Shown here: piece after piece, positions 35,678 through 44,830 of the stretch
How the letters are laid out: each line of letters opens with the position of its first letter
Position numbering within the stretch: position 1 is the first letter of the stretch
Source: Pseudomonas abietaniphila
GTDB lineage: Bacteria > Pseudomonadota > Gammaproteobacteria > Pseudomonadales > Pseudomonadaceae
Direction of reading: 5' to 3'
Assembly (NCBI RefSeq): GCF_039697315.1
Contig: NZ_CP155619.1
Coordinates: 1,612,001-1,676,000, forward strand
Length of the DNA: 64,000 nt
Translations under genes and position numbers: made by a program
Notes under the pieces: generated by a model
Told to the model about the DNA's origin: nothing
Seen by the model: only the letters and a program-made list of their open reading frames with translations
The model's database searches: none

Positions 35678-37864
35678 TTACTGAATTTTGCCCATCACAT
35701 CCGCCACCTGCCCATTGGCTTTCCGCACCGCTTCCACGAAGCCTTGATAGGGGACGTCGGTAATCCCCACGAGGCCCAAGTGACCATTTTCCCCGTCCAG
35801 CATGCGGCCGGTCGCAGGTTGGTCCAGGTACTGGAACCAATGCACACCGACAATGGAAGGCTCGGCCAGTGCGCTTTTCAGGAAGCTCGCATAAGCGGGA
35901 CCGCGATCCTCCTCGCGGGCCACCTCCATCGCGCCGCCCCAGAAAGGTCCGCGATCACGCGAGCCGAAGTGGAACTCGCTGACCAGCACGGGCTTGTCGA
36001 GCACGCGCAATTTGGCGAAGTCCACCCCGTCCTGCGGCTTCGGCGTATAGAGGTTGAAACTCAGCACGTCGCAGAACTTGGCGCAGGCCTCGATGGCCTC
36101 GGGCGTGCTGACGCTGAAACGCCCACCCAGCAGCAAGTGGTTGGGGGCATGCCACTTGAGCGCGTCGGAAATGGTTTTGAAATAGGTTTCGGCAAACACC
36201 CGCTGGAAATACTTGAAGTCATTTTCGATTTCCGGGTGCTCAGCACTCGGCAAAGGCGGTTCAAAGCCGGGGTCTTCCATCAACTCCCACGCAGGCAGGT
36301 CTATCCCCCACGCTTTGGACAGGCCTTCCTGATTGCGGTACTTGTCGCGCAATTGCTTGAGGAATGCGCGCTTGGCGGGCACATCCGTGGTGAGCCTCAA
36401 CGTGCCGTACGCCAGCGCATAACGATCGTGAGGATCGTCCCCCGGCGCGGCCCACGCCAGTTCGTTATCGGCGAAATAGCCAATCAGATAGGGATCGTCG
36501 CGGTGATCGCGCGCAGCGATGGCGACGGCACGTTCAGTGGCCATCGCAAAACGCGGATCGAACGGATCAGGCATCCCGCCCCACCAGTCGTGACCGGTGC
36601 TGATGCTAACGTAATCGCCGACGATGGACAGCGGCAAGGTGTAAGGCACATGGCTTTGCGCGCTGACGTCCGGATTCTCGAGTGCGGGCTCGCTCCAGTT
36701 GCCGATGGTGTTGAAGCCCCACGCCTGGAGGCGCTGCAGGGTGTGGTCCGCCCAGCGTTGTGTATCGAACGCACCGTAAGTGCGCTGCAGGTTGGCACCG
36801 TAGAAATCGAACGTGCGGCCCTGGTCGAAGCGACGATCCTTGCTTGCGCCGGTGTCGCGATGATCATTCCCCTTGCCGTAGAACGTCGCCAACGGATCGT
36901 CGTCGCCCGGCAGGCTGCTGAACATCGTCTCCCGGCCTTCGACGTAGGTCTGACTGTCGTCCGCCGTGACCGCGTTGACGCCCAGTGAGTAGAACGGATG
37001 CCCTTCGGGGGTCACCAGATACCATCGGTCATTGCGTTTCTCGGTGCGGAAAAACCCTTTTGCCTCAAAGGTCGGTCCTTTGAGCAGACCGCCATATTTG
37101 TCTTGGGCCGGACGGTCCTTCAGCCACGCCTTGAGCTGCGTTTGCTCTTTGCCGGCGAGGGCCTTGAGCTGATCGTCACTGTTGATCTTTTCCGGCCATT
37201 TGCCCCGGGTGTACTGACCGTAACCATCGAGCAGGTGGGTGTAAGCGGCTTTTTGAATCGCATCGCCTTCCTGCACGCCAAACTTTTCGATCAGCACGCT
37301 TTGCGCCACGTCGGGCTGGGACATTGACACGGTAACCGAACTGACTTGCGCAGCATTCAGCTCGCCCTCGGCACTGGCCAGCAACACGCGCTGGCCCTCG
37401 TAGGTCCACGGCATGGGCGGTCCTACCCGCATGCCCTGACTCAGGGGCGAACTGGCCTGCAGCGGGACGATGAGGGTTTGCGCAGGCCCCGCCGGCAGGT
37501 CGATCCGGCTATTGAGGGTCTTGCCGTCACTGCTCTGGATTTGCACATACAGGGTCAGTGCCCAGTCCATGGCACTCTGTACGCGCAAGGTCATGGCGCT
37601 GTCGGCGCTCCAGTCCCAGACGCCATTTTGTGGCGTCAGCCGCAGGCTGGGTTTTGCGACCGGATTGAAGATGACGCGCCGCAGCACCTCGCCCTCGGCG
37701 GTCTGCTCGGCGTTGGCTTGCGGCAACGTGGCGTCCTGCGTAGTGACTTGCACCACATCGGCAGGCCGAACGAAATTGAACAGCGTCTGCTGGCCGTCGG
37801 GCGCGGCATACACAGGTCCTGCGCACGCGATGGCGAGGAAGGCAGACAGTGAACGGCGAATCAT
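35678..37864 (-). CDS. Secreted glycoside hydrolase, beta-agarase-like (clan GH-A fold)
   Basis: A 728-residue precursor with a Sec signal peptide (IRRSLSAFLAIACAG, cleavage after VYA). Residues ~25-190 form a beta-sandwich carbohydrate-binding-like region; ~250-720 form a TIM-barrel. GYFADNELAW supplies the likely acid/base Glu (NE pair) and LVSEFHFGS the nucleophile Glu, the clan GH-A arrangement seen in GH50/GH42-type enzymes. WGFNTIGNWSEPAL also resembles beta-agarases. Pseudomonads are not known agar degraders, so the substrate is probably another galactan or a plant or microbial polysaccharide. AGGAG precedes the ATG. No transporter or other CAZyme is adjacent. Confidence 0.78.
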   Translation of the reverse strand: MIRRSLSAFLAIACAGPVYAAPDGQQTLFNFVRPADVVQVTTQDATLPQANAEQTAEGEVLRRVIFNPVAKPSLRLTPQNGVWDWSADSAMTLRVQSAMDWALTLYVQIQSSDGKTLNSRIDLPAGPAQTLIVPLQASSPLSQGMRVGPPMPWTYEGQRVLLASAEGELNAAQVSSVTVSMSQPDVAQSVLIEKFGVQEGDAIQKAAYTHLLDGYGQYTRGKWPEKINSDDQLKALAGKEQTQLKAWLKDRPAQDKYGGLLKGPTFEAKGFFRTEKRNDRWYLVTPEGHPFYSLGVNAVTADDSQTYVEGRETMFSSLPGDDDPLATFYGKGNDHRDTGASKDRRFDQGRTFDFYGANLQRTYGAFDTQRWADHTLQRLQAWGFNTIGNWSEPALENPDVSAQSHVPYTLPLSIVGDYVSISTGHDWWGGMPDPFDPRFAMATERAVAIAARDHRDDPYLIGYFADNELAWAAPGDDPHDRYALAYGTLRLTTDVPAKRAFLKQLRDKYRNQEGLSKAWGIDLPAWELMEDPGFEPPLPSAEHPEIENDFKYFQRVFAETYFKTISDALKWHAPNHLLLGGRFSVSTPEAIEACAKFCDVLSFNLYTPKPQDGVDFAKLRVLDKPVLVSEFHFGSRDRGPFWGGAMEVAREEDRGPAYASFLKSALAEPSIVGVHWFQYLDQPATGRMLDGENGHLGLVGITDVPYQGFVEAVRKANGQVADVMGKIQ

Positions 37865-37971
37865 CTGATCGGGTGCTCCTGGATCATCGGAAACTCCATC
37901 GCAGCGTCAGCGCTGACGATGGAGCGGGCCGAGATAAGACCCGATCAACCGCGTTTCATCCCCGACACCCG

Positions 37972-40116
37972 TCAGGAAATTTCGCGGCGGAAAGGCGGCA
38001 GTGCGTTGAGGATCGCTTTGCCGTAGCGCTGGGTGACCACGCGACGGTCGAGCAGCGTGATGATGCCGCGGTCCTGTTCGGTGCGCAGCAGGCGGCCACA
38101 GGCCTGAATGAGCCGCAAGGAAGCGTCGGGCACGGCGATTTCCATGAACGGGTTGCCGCCTCGGGCTTCGATCCACTCGGCCAGCGCCGCTTCCACCGGA
38201 TCGTCAGGCACCGCGAACGGGATCTTGGCAATCACCACGTGCTCGCAATAAGCGCCGGGCAAATCGACCCCTTCAGCGAAGCTGGCCAGACCGAACAACA
38301 CGCTTTCATCGCCACCGTCGACCCGAGCCTTGTGCTTGTTGAGGGTTTCCTGTTTCGACAGGTTGCCCTGGATGAACACACGCTTGCGCCAGTCACGCTC
38401 CAGGCCGTCAAATACTTCCTGCATCTGTTTGCGCGAGGAAAACAGCACCAGCGTGCCTTTTGAGCCTTCGACCAGACCGGGCAGTTCGCGGATGATCGCA
38501 GCCGTGTGTTCAGCCGCATTGCGCGGATCGGCCTTCAGGTCCGGAACACGCAACACGCCCGCATCGGCGTGATGGAACGGGCTTGGCACCACTGCCGTAA
38601 CGGCGTCCTTGGGCAGGCCTGCACGCATACGGAAACGGTCGAACTTGCCCAGCGCCGTCAGCGTTGCCGAGGTGACCAACGCGCCGTACGCCACGTTCCA
38701 CAGGTTGCGACGCAACATCTCCGCCGCCAGGATCGGGCTGGCGTTGACTTCGATGTCGAACAGCGAGCCGCTTTCGGCAAGGGTCAACCAGCGCGCCATG
38801 GGCGGGCTGTTTTCCGGGTCTTCGGCGGTGAACGCGGTCCACAGTTCCCAGTTACCGTGAGCACGGGCCAGCAGGCTGCCGAACAGTGGATACCATTCTT
38901 CGGCCTGATGGCTGGCGATGCCGATATTGACCTCGCCATCCATGCCTTCCTTGAGCAGCTCGGTCAGGCGCGTGAACAGATCGTCCAGGCGAGCGAACCC
39001 TTTCTTCAGCTCGATGCCCATCTCGCGCATGTGCTCAGGCACCACACCGCCGACGAAGCGATGGCGCGGGCGCTCTCGCCCTTCCATGTCCTCGCCCGCC
39101 TTGAAGTCGGCCAGTTGCTCACACGCGGTGAACATGAATTGCTGGTGGGTCTTGATCTCCCGCGCCAGCTCCGGCACCTGCTCGATCAGCTTGCCCAGGT
39201 CCCCGGGCAATGGATGCTGAGCGAGCAATTTAGTGAGGTTCTTGGCCGTTTGCTCCAGCCAGTCCGCCGTTGAACGCAGGCGGCTGAAATGCGCGAAGTG
39301 GCCGATGGCCTTGTCAGGAAGGTGATGGCCTTCGTCGAACACATAAAGCGTGTCGCGAGGATCCGGCAGAACGGCGCCCCCGCCGAGCGCGAGGTCGGCC
39401 AGGACCATGTCATGGTTGGTGACGATGACGTCGACTTTCCCCATGCCTTCGCGCGCCTTGTAGAACGCGCACTGCTGAAAATTCGGACAATGCCGGTTGG
39501 TGCACTGGCTGTGATCGGTGGTCAGCCGGGCCCAATCCTGGTCGGCCAGCTCCTGAGGCCAGCTGTCGCGGTCGCCGTCCCATTTGTTGCCGGCGAGCTT
39601 CTCGATCATCGTGGTGAACAGCTTCTGGCTGGCCTCGTCGACCTCGATCTTGAAGCCTTCTTCCTCGAAAAGCTGCGCCGTGGCGCTTTGCGCGTTGCCT
39701 TCCTGCAGCAGCATGTCGAGTTTGGACAGGCACATGTAACGACCGCGCCCCTTGGCCAGCGCGAACGTAAAGCTCAGCCCGCTGTTGCGCATCAGGTCGG
39801 GCAAGTCCTTGTGGACGATCTGTTCCTGCAACGCAACGGTGGCGGTGGCAATTACCAGACGCTTGCCGGCCGCCTTGGCCGTCGGAATCGCGGCGATGGC
39901 ATAGGCCACTGTCTTGCCGGTCCCCGTGCCCGCCTCCACCGCGACCACCGCCGGGTCGCCCGAACGGCGGCCTTCCTCGTCGGTGTCCACGTCTCCCAGC
40001 ACTTTGGCGACCTCGGCGATCATCAAACGCTGGCCGTAGCGAGGTTTGAGGCTCTTGGCTTCGAGGAAACGCGAATAGGCGCCCTGAATCTGGGATTTGA
40101 GTTCGGTGCTGATCAT
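37972..40116 (-). CDS. dinG: ATP-dependent DNA helicase DinG
   Basis: A 5'-3' XPD-like superfamily 2 helicase that unwinds R-loops, D-loops and forked DNA. At 714 residues it is full length. Walker A EAGTGTGKTV (61-70), an iron-sulphur domain with Cys in GRYMCLSKL, CTNRHC and QQCAFY (four cysteines as in DinG), DEGHH box, VTSATLTALG, and the C-terminal ACGRLLRTEQDRG are all present. The reading frame begins MISTELKSQIQGAYSRF; no strong ribosome-binding site. It is divergent from the CopD-like gene. No LexA box was recognised upstream by eye. Confidence 0.95.
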   Translation of the reverse strand: MISTELKSQIQGAYSRFLEAKSLKPRYGQRLMIAEVAKVLGDVDTDEEGRRSGDPAVVAVEAGTGTGKTVAYAIAAIPTAKAAGKRLVIATATVALQEQIVHKDLPDLMRNSGLSFTFALAKGRGRYMCLSKLDMLLQEGNAQSATAQLFEEEGFKIEVDEASQKLFTTMIEKLAGNKWDGDRDSWPQELADQDWARLTTDHSQCTNRHCPNFQQCAFYKAREGMGKVDVIVTNHDMVLADLALGGGAVLPDPRDTLYVFDEGHHLPDKAIGHFAHFSRLRSTADWLEQTAKNLTKLLAQHPLPGDLGKLIEQVPELAREIKTHQQFMFTACEQLADFKAGEDMEGRERPRHRFVGGVVPEHMREMGIELKKGFARLDDLFTRLTELLKEGMDGEVNIGIASHQAEEWYPLFGSLLARAHGNWELWTAFTAEDPENSPPMARWLTLAESGSLFDIEVNASPILAAEMLRRNLWNVAYGALVTSATLTALGKFDRFRMRAGLPKDAVTAVVPSPFHHADAGVLRVPDLKADPRNAAEHTAAIIRELPGLVEGSKGTLVLFSSRKQMQEVFDGLERDWRKRVFIQGNLSKQETLNKHKARVDGGDESVLFGLASFAEGVDLPGAYCEHVVIAKIPFAVPDDPVEAALAEWIEARGGNPFMEIAVPDASLRLIQACGRLLRTEQDRGIITLLDRRVVTQRYGKAILNALPPFRREIS

Positions 40117-40244
40117 GGGCTGGGTCGTTGGCTCGGCGTCACGGTGCTGAATGAAAACATAAAAAAACCGCTGGATATATCTCCAGTCTTCGGAGGGCGG
40201 CTATCATACCGCGCTAATGCTTTCTGCGCAGAACGGAGTTTCCG

Positions 40245-40709
40245 ATGTCGCCTGTAGCCTTTGTCTACACCTTGCACGTCCTGTCGGCTGTTGTCTGGGT
40301 CGGAGGAATGTTTTTCGCGTGGATGATTCTGCGACCGGCGGTCATCTCGGCGCTGGAAGGGCCGTCACGCCTGAAGCTGTGGCTGCAGGTCTTACCGCGC
40401 TTTTTTGTGTGGGTCTGGTGCGCGGTGATCCTCTTGCCCGTGACAGGCATCGGGATGATCCACCTCAATTTCAGCGGTTTCCAGACCGCGCCCAGCTACG
40501 TGCAGGTCATGATGGGGTTGTACGTGGTGATGGTGGCGCTGTTCCTGCGCGTCTCGACGCTGAACCTTCCGGAACTGCGCAAGGCTGTCGTTGCTGAACA
40601 GTGGCCAGAGGGAGCGGCTGCGCTGGGGAAAATCAGACGTCTGGTGGGAATCAATCTGACTGTGGGGATTGTGGTGGTGGCGATTGCGGCAGCACGGCCC
40701 GGGTTCTAG
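40245..40709 (+). CDS. CopD-family integral membrane protein
   Basis: A 154-residue inner-membrane protein with four hydrophobic segments. The first contains the conserved FVYTLHVLSAVVWVGGMFFA with the His and Trp typical of CopD/YcnJ-like domains. Stand-alone short CopD proteins are common in pseudomonads; copper transport is assumed from the family and not shown. GGAG precedes the ATG. It is divergent from dinG. Confidence 0.82.
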   Translation: MSPVAFVYTLHVLSAVVWVGGMFFAWMILRPAVISALEGPSRLKLWLQVLPRFFVWVWCAVILLPVTGIGMIHLNFSGFQTAPSYVQVMMGLYVVMVALFLRVSTLNLPELRKAVVAEQWPEGAAALGKIRRLVGINLTVGIVVVAIAAARPGF

Positions 40710-40725
40710 GCTGAAACCGGACACT

Positions 40726-40820
40726 GCAGGAGTGACCTGGCTCACGAGGGACGATGATCAACCGCCAGCGATGCGGCGGATGTAATGGCCCCTTCGTGAG
40801 CAAGCTCACTCCCACAGGTG
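40726..40820. repeat. REP doublet after the CopD-like gene
   Basis: A degenerate left arm (GCAGGAGTGACCTGGCTCAC) faces CTTCGTGAGCAAGCTCACTC followed by CCACAG, the dialect seen at 1344-1439. It lies between the convergent CopD-like and collagen-like genes. Confidence 0.75.
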
Positions 40821-40868
40821 ACGCGTCACCGCTATGAAGCGGCGCTCCTACACAAATACGCGTTGCGG

Positions 40869-41642
40869 TTACAACTTGCGAACGCTCACAGAGCCGGCAG
40901 GCCCCGTCGAACCCGGTTGACCTTTCTCGCCGTTCTTGCCTGACTTGGCACCGTCCGCGCGGTAGACGAGGCAGCCTTTCGAGGTGCCGCCCTTCCCGCC
41001 GCGGCCACCTTCACCGCCGGCACCGCCCGCGCCACCCTGCACATTGACCTTCACGCGGTCGTCCGGAAACGCCTGAGGCAGCTCAAGCCGAACCAGGGCA
41101 CCGGGAGCGCCGTCCTTGCCGTTGCCGCCGTTATCACCGTCGAAACCCCGGCTAGCCGAGCCCCAGGTGCATCCCGGGTCCTGACCGTTGCCGCCGTCCA
41201 GCCCCACATAACCAGGCGAGCCTGCACCACCGCGCGCGTCGATGAACAGCTCATCGGCGTTCAACTGTTCCAGGCGCAGGTTCAGGTTACGCCCTGGCAA
41301 CGGCGGCTTTTCAAACGTGCCCGGCGCACCCCGCGCAGTGATCTGCGCGCCGCTGCCGAGGTCCCCTCGTTTGACCTGCAACTTGAACGGCTCGGCACTT
41401 GGCACGATGGCAATGCGCGACTCATGGCCCATGACCAGTTGCCCCACTTGCACCTCAGTGAGCCCGGCGGGGATCAGCAATGTTCCGTAATCCGCCACCT
41501 CCAGACGCTCCAGTTGCAGCACGCTGGTGTTACTCGGCAAGCGCATCAGCGAATGCGGCTCCACCGAAATCGCCTGCGCCATCGCCCAGGAACTGCTCAG
41601 GGCCGACAGCAGGCCCGCCGTCATCAGCAACGCATTACGCAT
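40869..41642 (-). CDS. Secreted collagen-like glycine-rich protein
   Basis: A 257-residue exported protein with signal peptide RNALLMTAGLLSALSSSWA (cleavage after AMA). A ~100-residue beta-rich N-terminal domain (LQLERLEVADYGTLLIPAG, ITARGAPG) is followed by glycine-rich segments with Gly-X-Y runs (GYVGLDGGNGQDPG, GFDGDNGGNGKDGAPG, GGAGGAGGEGGRGGKGG, GKNGEKGQPGSTGPAG), separated by two Cys-containing stretches (PGCTWG, KGCLVY). This recalls bacterial collagen-like surface proteins. GGAGG lies just before the ATG. Its start overlaps the end of the DUF1145 gene by eight bases, so translation is probably coupled. Confidence 0.8.
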   Translation of the reverse strand: MRNALLMTAGLLSALSSSWAMAQAISVEPHSLMRLPSNTSVLQLERLEVADYGTLLIPAGLTEVQVGQLVMGHESRIAIVPSAEPFKLQVKRGDLGSGAQITARGAPGTFEKPPLPGRNLNLRLEQLNADELFIDARGGAGSPGYVGLDGGNGQDPGCTWGSASRGFDGDNGGNGKDGAPGALVRLELPQAFPDDRVKVNVQGGAGGAGGEGGRGGKGGTSKGCLVYRADGAKSGKNGEKGQPGSTGPAGSVSVRKL

Positions 41643-41910
41643 GGTGAACCTCCGCCTGGCGGCGATCGAAAGATTGCAGGTGGAAAATACCGAAAATCAG
41701 GATCTGTAAACGATCGCCCCAAGGGTGCGAACGACCCCGCAGGCTACCGTTGAAGAGAAACAGCTCCATGACGTGGGTCAGCAGCAACAGACTGCCCGCC
41801 AGTTTGATCAACATCTCGAAGGGAATCGGCAGGACAACGACCTGATTGGCCAGCACCACCGCCCAAAACCCCAACATCAAGACTTTCCCCAAGCCCCAAA
41901 ACAACTTCAT
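41635..41910 (-). CDS. DUF1145 family inner-membrane protein
   Basis: A 91-residue protein starting MKLFWGLGKVLMLGFWAVV with two or three hydrophobic helices, ending in a polar tail (FHLQSFDRRQAEVHHA). This is the DUF1145 architecture (YhhL-like). AGGGG lies seven bases before the ATG at 41910; a longer frame from 41961 has no site. The stop overlaps the start of the collagen-like gene, making a two-gene unit. Function unknown. Confidence 0.78.
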   Translation of the reverse strand: MKLFWGLGKVLMLGFWAVVLANQVVVLPIPFEMLIKLAGSLLLLTHVMELFLFNGSLRGRSHPWGDRLQILIFGIFHLQSFDRRQAEVHHA

Positions 41911-42083
41911 GACACGCCCCTGGTATTTTTTTATTTCTGCGCCGCGAAAAGCTTCGCGCACAGTACGGCGACGAGCGCGACTATGCCAGAGAGAGGGGGT
42001 AAAAGTCGTGGGTTTAGGGATTGCACAGATAAGCGTTACCGCCGACGAGGCGCGCTGTGCCTTGATCCGCCTTTGATGCCCGC

Positions 42084-42116
42084 CAAAAAAAACCCCGACA
42101 CAATGGCCGGGGCTTT
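42084..42116 (-). terminator. Rho-independent terminator of the OmpA-family gene
   Basis: On the minus strand CCCCG-N10-CGGGG is followed by TTTTTTTTGG, about 26 bases after the stop codon at 42142. Confidence 0.85.
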
Positions 42117-42141
42117 CTCACACACCAAATCGCGAACTCAA

Positions 42142-42843
42142 TCAGCGATTAAGCTTGATCTCCACACGACGGTTCAAAGCACGGCCTTCGGCAGTCTTGT
42201 TATCCGCCACTGGACGCGCTTCACCATCACCTTCAACCGACACGAACGCACTGCGAGGAATACCGGCGCTGACCAGGTAATCCGTCACCGAATGCGCACG
42301 TTTCTCCGACAGTTTCTGGTTGTAGGCATCGCTGCCCACACTGTCGGTATGACCGCTCACGTGCATCTGCACGTTAGGTGCTTCGGTTTTCAGTTTGGTC
42401 GCAACCATATCCAGTTGCTGCTTGTCGCCCGGGGTCAGCGTTGCCTTGTTGAACTCGAAGTGCACGTCACGGATCGTAATGACTTCTTCTTTTGGCAACA
42501 CCACCGGAGCCACCGCAGGCTCTGGCGCTGGCGTCACGAGTGGGCAACCGGTCGCATCCACCGGCGTACCTTTTGGTGTGTTCGGGCACTTGTCGACGCT
42601 GTTCAGCACACCATCGCCATCATCATCGCCATCACCGTGAGCCCAGCAATAAGCGCCCGCCATCACACCGACAGCACCACCCAGCCCCGCCGCGACGGAG
42701 GCTGTCTGGAACGCGCCAATCGCTGCACCGGTGAGGACGCCGCCCGCAGCACACAGTGGCCAGTCGGTCTTTTGCAAGCCGGCACAGCCCGTCAATACAC
42801 TGGTAACCAAAATCAGAGGTAACGCTGTCCGAATCATGCTCAT
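42142..42843 (-). CDS. OmpA-family lipoprotein with calcium-binding-type repeat
   Basis: A 233-residue lipoprotein: lipobox VLTGC (Cys about 20), a glycine-rich hydrophobic stretch (GGVLTGAAIGAFQTASVAAG), then an acidic thrombospondin type-3-like repeat (DGDDDGDGVLNSVDKCPNTP, plus TGCP) and a C-terminal OmpA domain (VSGHTDSVGSDAYNQKLSEK, NRRVEIKLNR) that binds peptidoglycan. This is the layout of OprF-like/YfiB-like OmpA lipoproteins. AAGGAG precedes the ATG. The TSP3 repeat suggests Ca2+ binding. Single gene with its own terminator. Confidence 0.9.
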   Translation of the reverse strand: MSMIRTALPLILVTSVLTGCAGLQKTDWPLCAAGGVLTGAAIGAFQTASVAAGLGGAVGVMAGAYCWAHGDGDDDGDGVLNSVDKCPNTPKGTPVDATGCPLVTPAPEPAVAPVVLPKEEVITIRDVHFEFNKATLTPGDKQQLDMVATKLKTEAPNVQMHVSGHTDSVGSDAYNQKLSEKRAHSVTDYLVSAGIPRSAFVSVEGDGEARPVADNKTAEGRALNRRVEIKLNR

Positions 42844-43087
42844 ACAGTTCTTCTCCTTTGGTATCGGCTAAAACCGACTGAAATGGAGTAAAGACGCCGT
42901 TGGGGCCATTTGCCACCCGGAAACAGGGGGTTTTATGGGTTTTTCAGTGCACGGTCTGGCTTGTTCTTCTAGAAATAGCCTTTTGCCTTCACTCCGTACG
43001 CTTTGTCATGGCGACCGATAAAAAAGTTCAAGCACTAGGCCACGATCATTCAGCAGGCTAACCTTGCGAGCTCAATGAGGGATTTCG

Positions 43088-43585
43088 ATGACCGACAGTT
43101 TTTCCACCCGCACCCCGCAGCAGGCCCTCGCCGCCCTGCTCGACCGGTACGCGCCCAAACGTCTTCTGCTGATTGGCGCAGACAGTTTTCCTGCCCTGCA
43201 GGCTTTTCAGGAAGCGCACCCGGACACCCAGCTGGCCCAGGCCGCGCCAGGCGCACTGCCCGCTGAACTCGCCGGGCAGCGTTTTGATCTGGCGCTGGTG
43301 GTCGACTGCCTGGAGCACATGCCCAAACGTGCGGGGCTGGAATTGCTGGGCGGCATTCGCAACCTGAATGCCAGCCGCATTGCCGTGCTGGCCGACATGA
43401 AGGCCTGCGGCTGGCAGACCACCGACTTCTACTCGCTGGCCCTGCAGGCCAGTGAACGTTTCGCCCGGGACGAACAGGTGCTGACCCTCTTCACCTACGA
43501 CCTGCGCGAATACAAACAAGTACCGGACTGGCTGAACGCGAAGTTCTGGGCCAACCCGGAGAATTTTGGCAAGTACTGGTGGTGA
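43088..43585 (+). CDS. DUF6231 family protein
   Basis: A 165-residue cytoplasmic protein starting [21 protein letters not shown] Rossmann-like start ([18 protein letters not shown]), [16 protein letters not shown] and [20 protein letters not shown] suggest a reduced methyltransferase-like fold without a clear SAM motif. Conserved in pseudomonads as DUF6231. GAGGG lies upstream. Its stop is 10 bases before the ychJ ATG used here, so the two genes form a unit. Confidence 0.75.
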   Translation: MTDSFSTRTPQQALAALLDRYAPKRLLLIGADSFPALQAFQEAHPDTQLAQAAPGALPAELAGQRFDLALVVDCLEHMPKRAGLELLGGIRNLNASRIAVLADMKACGWQTTDFYSLALQASERFARDEQVLTLFTYDLREYKQVPDWLNAKFWANPENFGKYWW

Positions 43586-43595
43586 GACACGCATC

Positions 43596-44069
43596 ATGAG
43601 CAGTGCAATTTGTCCCTGTGGCAGCGGCAATCTTCTGGACGGTTGCTGCGGCCGTTATCACGCAGGTCAGCCCGCTCCTAGCGCTGAAGCCCTGATGCGC
43701 TCGCGCTACAGCGCGTATGTGCTGGGCCTGGTGGATTATTTGCTGGACACGACCTTACCGGTGCAGAAGAGCAGTCTGGATCGAGCCTCGATCAGTCAGT
43801 GGAGCGCACAAAGCACCTGGCTGGGTCTTGAGGTGGAAAGCGCCGAGCTGTTGGGCGGCAAGCCCGAGCACGCGTTCGTGACATTCACGGCGCGCTGGCA
43901 CGACGCGACGGGCGAGCACAGTCATCGGGAGCGCTCGGCGTTCGTTCAGAATCAGGGACGCTGGTATTTCATCGACCCGACCGTGCAGCTCAAGGCCGGA
44001 CGCAACGACGCGTGCCCGTGCGGGAGTGAGCAAAAATTCAAGAAGTGCTGCTCGGCGTACATGGCTTGA
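43596..44069 (+). CDS. ychJ: YchJ-family protein with two SEC-C zinc motifs
   Basis: A 157-residue UPF0225 protein. SEC-C motif [17 protein letters not shown] sits near the N-terminus (about residues 6-22), an NTF2-like domain follows ([19 protein letters not shown] ... [16 protein letters not shown]), and a second SEC-C motif [13 protein letters not shown] lies at the C-terminus, giving two likely Zn sites. The ATG at 43596 gives the usual N-terminus ([12 protein letters not shown]); an upstream start inside the previous gene is less likely. Biochemical role not established. Confidence 0.88.
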   Translation: MSSAICPCGSGNLLDGCCGRYHAGQPAPSAEALMRSRYSAYVLGLVDYLLDTTLPVQKSSLDRASISQWSAQSTWLGLEVESAELLGGKPEHAFVTFTARWHDATGEHSHRERSAFVQNQGRWYFIDPTVQLKAGRNDACPCGSEQKFKKCCSAYMA

Positions 44070-44095
44070 GCGTCAAACCCGCGCACGCCGGACGA

Positions 44096-44695
44096 TCACG
44101 CCAGCTTTAAATGCGAGATGTCCGGCAGCAGTACATGCTCAACTTCCGTCTTCTGCCCCATGTCGCTGCCCGCCGGCGCTAGGCTCAGACCTGAAAGGTC
44201 CAGTCGCGGCGGGACGGGCGGCGCTTTCGGGTCCTGCACGTCATGGCCCAGTGCCGACAACGTGAAATCCGGCGCCTCGACATCGACGAAGGCCGCCATA
44301 TAGACGTCTCTGGGTTCAAGCCCGGATTTCTGCTCTGGCTTGGCGACGCTGCCTGTGGCCGCCGCTGGCGAAGACGCTTTTCTCGTCCAGGTCGGTTCGT
44401 CCGGAGGCGGGGCAAGCTCGACTTCCTCGACCTCCATCTCGGCGGGCGCGGGAACGTCGATCTGGCCCGGCATTTCCACCACATCGGCTTTAGCGCCCGC
44501 GCGCTCCAGGGTGGAGCGATATTTTTCTGCCGCCGCCTGATCAAGGTTGTTTTTCAGCACCAGACGCCGTCCGGAGAACAGCAGCGCGATCCGTTGTGCG
44601 TCAGCCTGAAACAGCTTGGTCAGATTCGCCTGAACCCGGTCCAGTTGTGCGCCAGGTACCAATTGGCCGGAAAAAACAATTTCGTACATCTTCAT
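44096..44695 (-). CDS. Conserved hypothetical protein
   Basis: A 199-residue cytoplasmic protein. The first 75 residues form a compact alpha/beta domain (MKMYEIVFSGQLVPGAQLDR ... KYRSTLERAGAKADVV) that looks like a ferredoxin-like fold of the kind seen in related hypothetical proteins of pseudomonads. The rest is Pro/Ala/Glu-rich and probably disordered, ending in a short conserved LLPDISHLKLA. AAGGAG lies nine bases before the ATG. It is convergent with ychJ and divergent from the LEA-type lipoprotein gene. I do not recognise a function. Confidence 0.7.
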   Translation of the reverse strand: MKMYEIVFSGQLVPGAQLDRVQANLTKLFQADAQRIALLFSGRRLVLKNNLDQAAAEKYRSTLERAGAKADVVEMPGQIDVPAPAEMEVEEVELAPPPDEPTWTRKASSPAAATGSVAKPEQKSGLEPRDVYMAAFVDVEAPDFTLSALGHDVQDPKAPPVPPRLDLSGLSLAPAGSDMGQKTEVEHVLLPDISHLKLA

Positions 44696-44830
44696 GGGTC
44701 AATACTCCTTCGACACATGGCATGAGTATGGCGCAGGCTCTAGGGAACAGCGAGCGGCCCACAATCAGTCGGTGCCAAGCTAACGTCAGCGAAGTCCTTG
44801 CTAGACTGCAGACCGACAGGGAGTGAACGA

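Noticed and set aside
40245..40709. Full copper-resistance locus
   Set aside because: Only a short stand-alone CopD-like protein is present; no copA, copB, copC or copRS genes are near.
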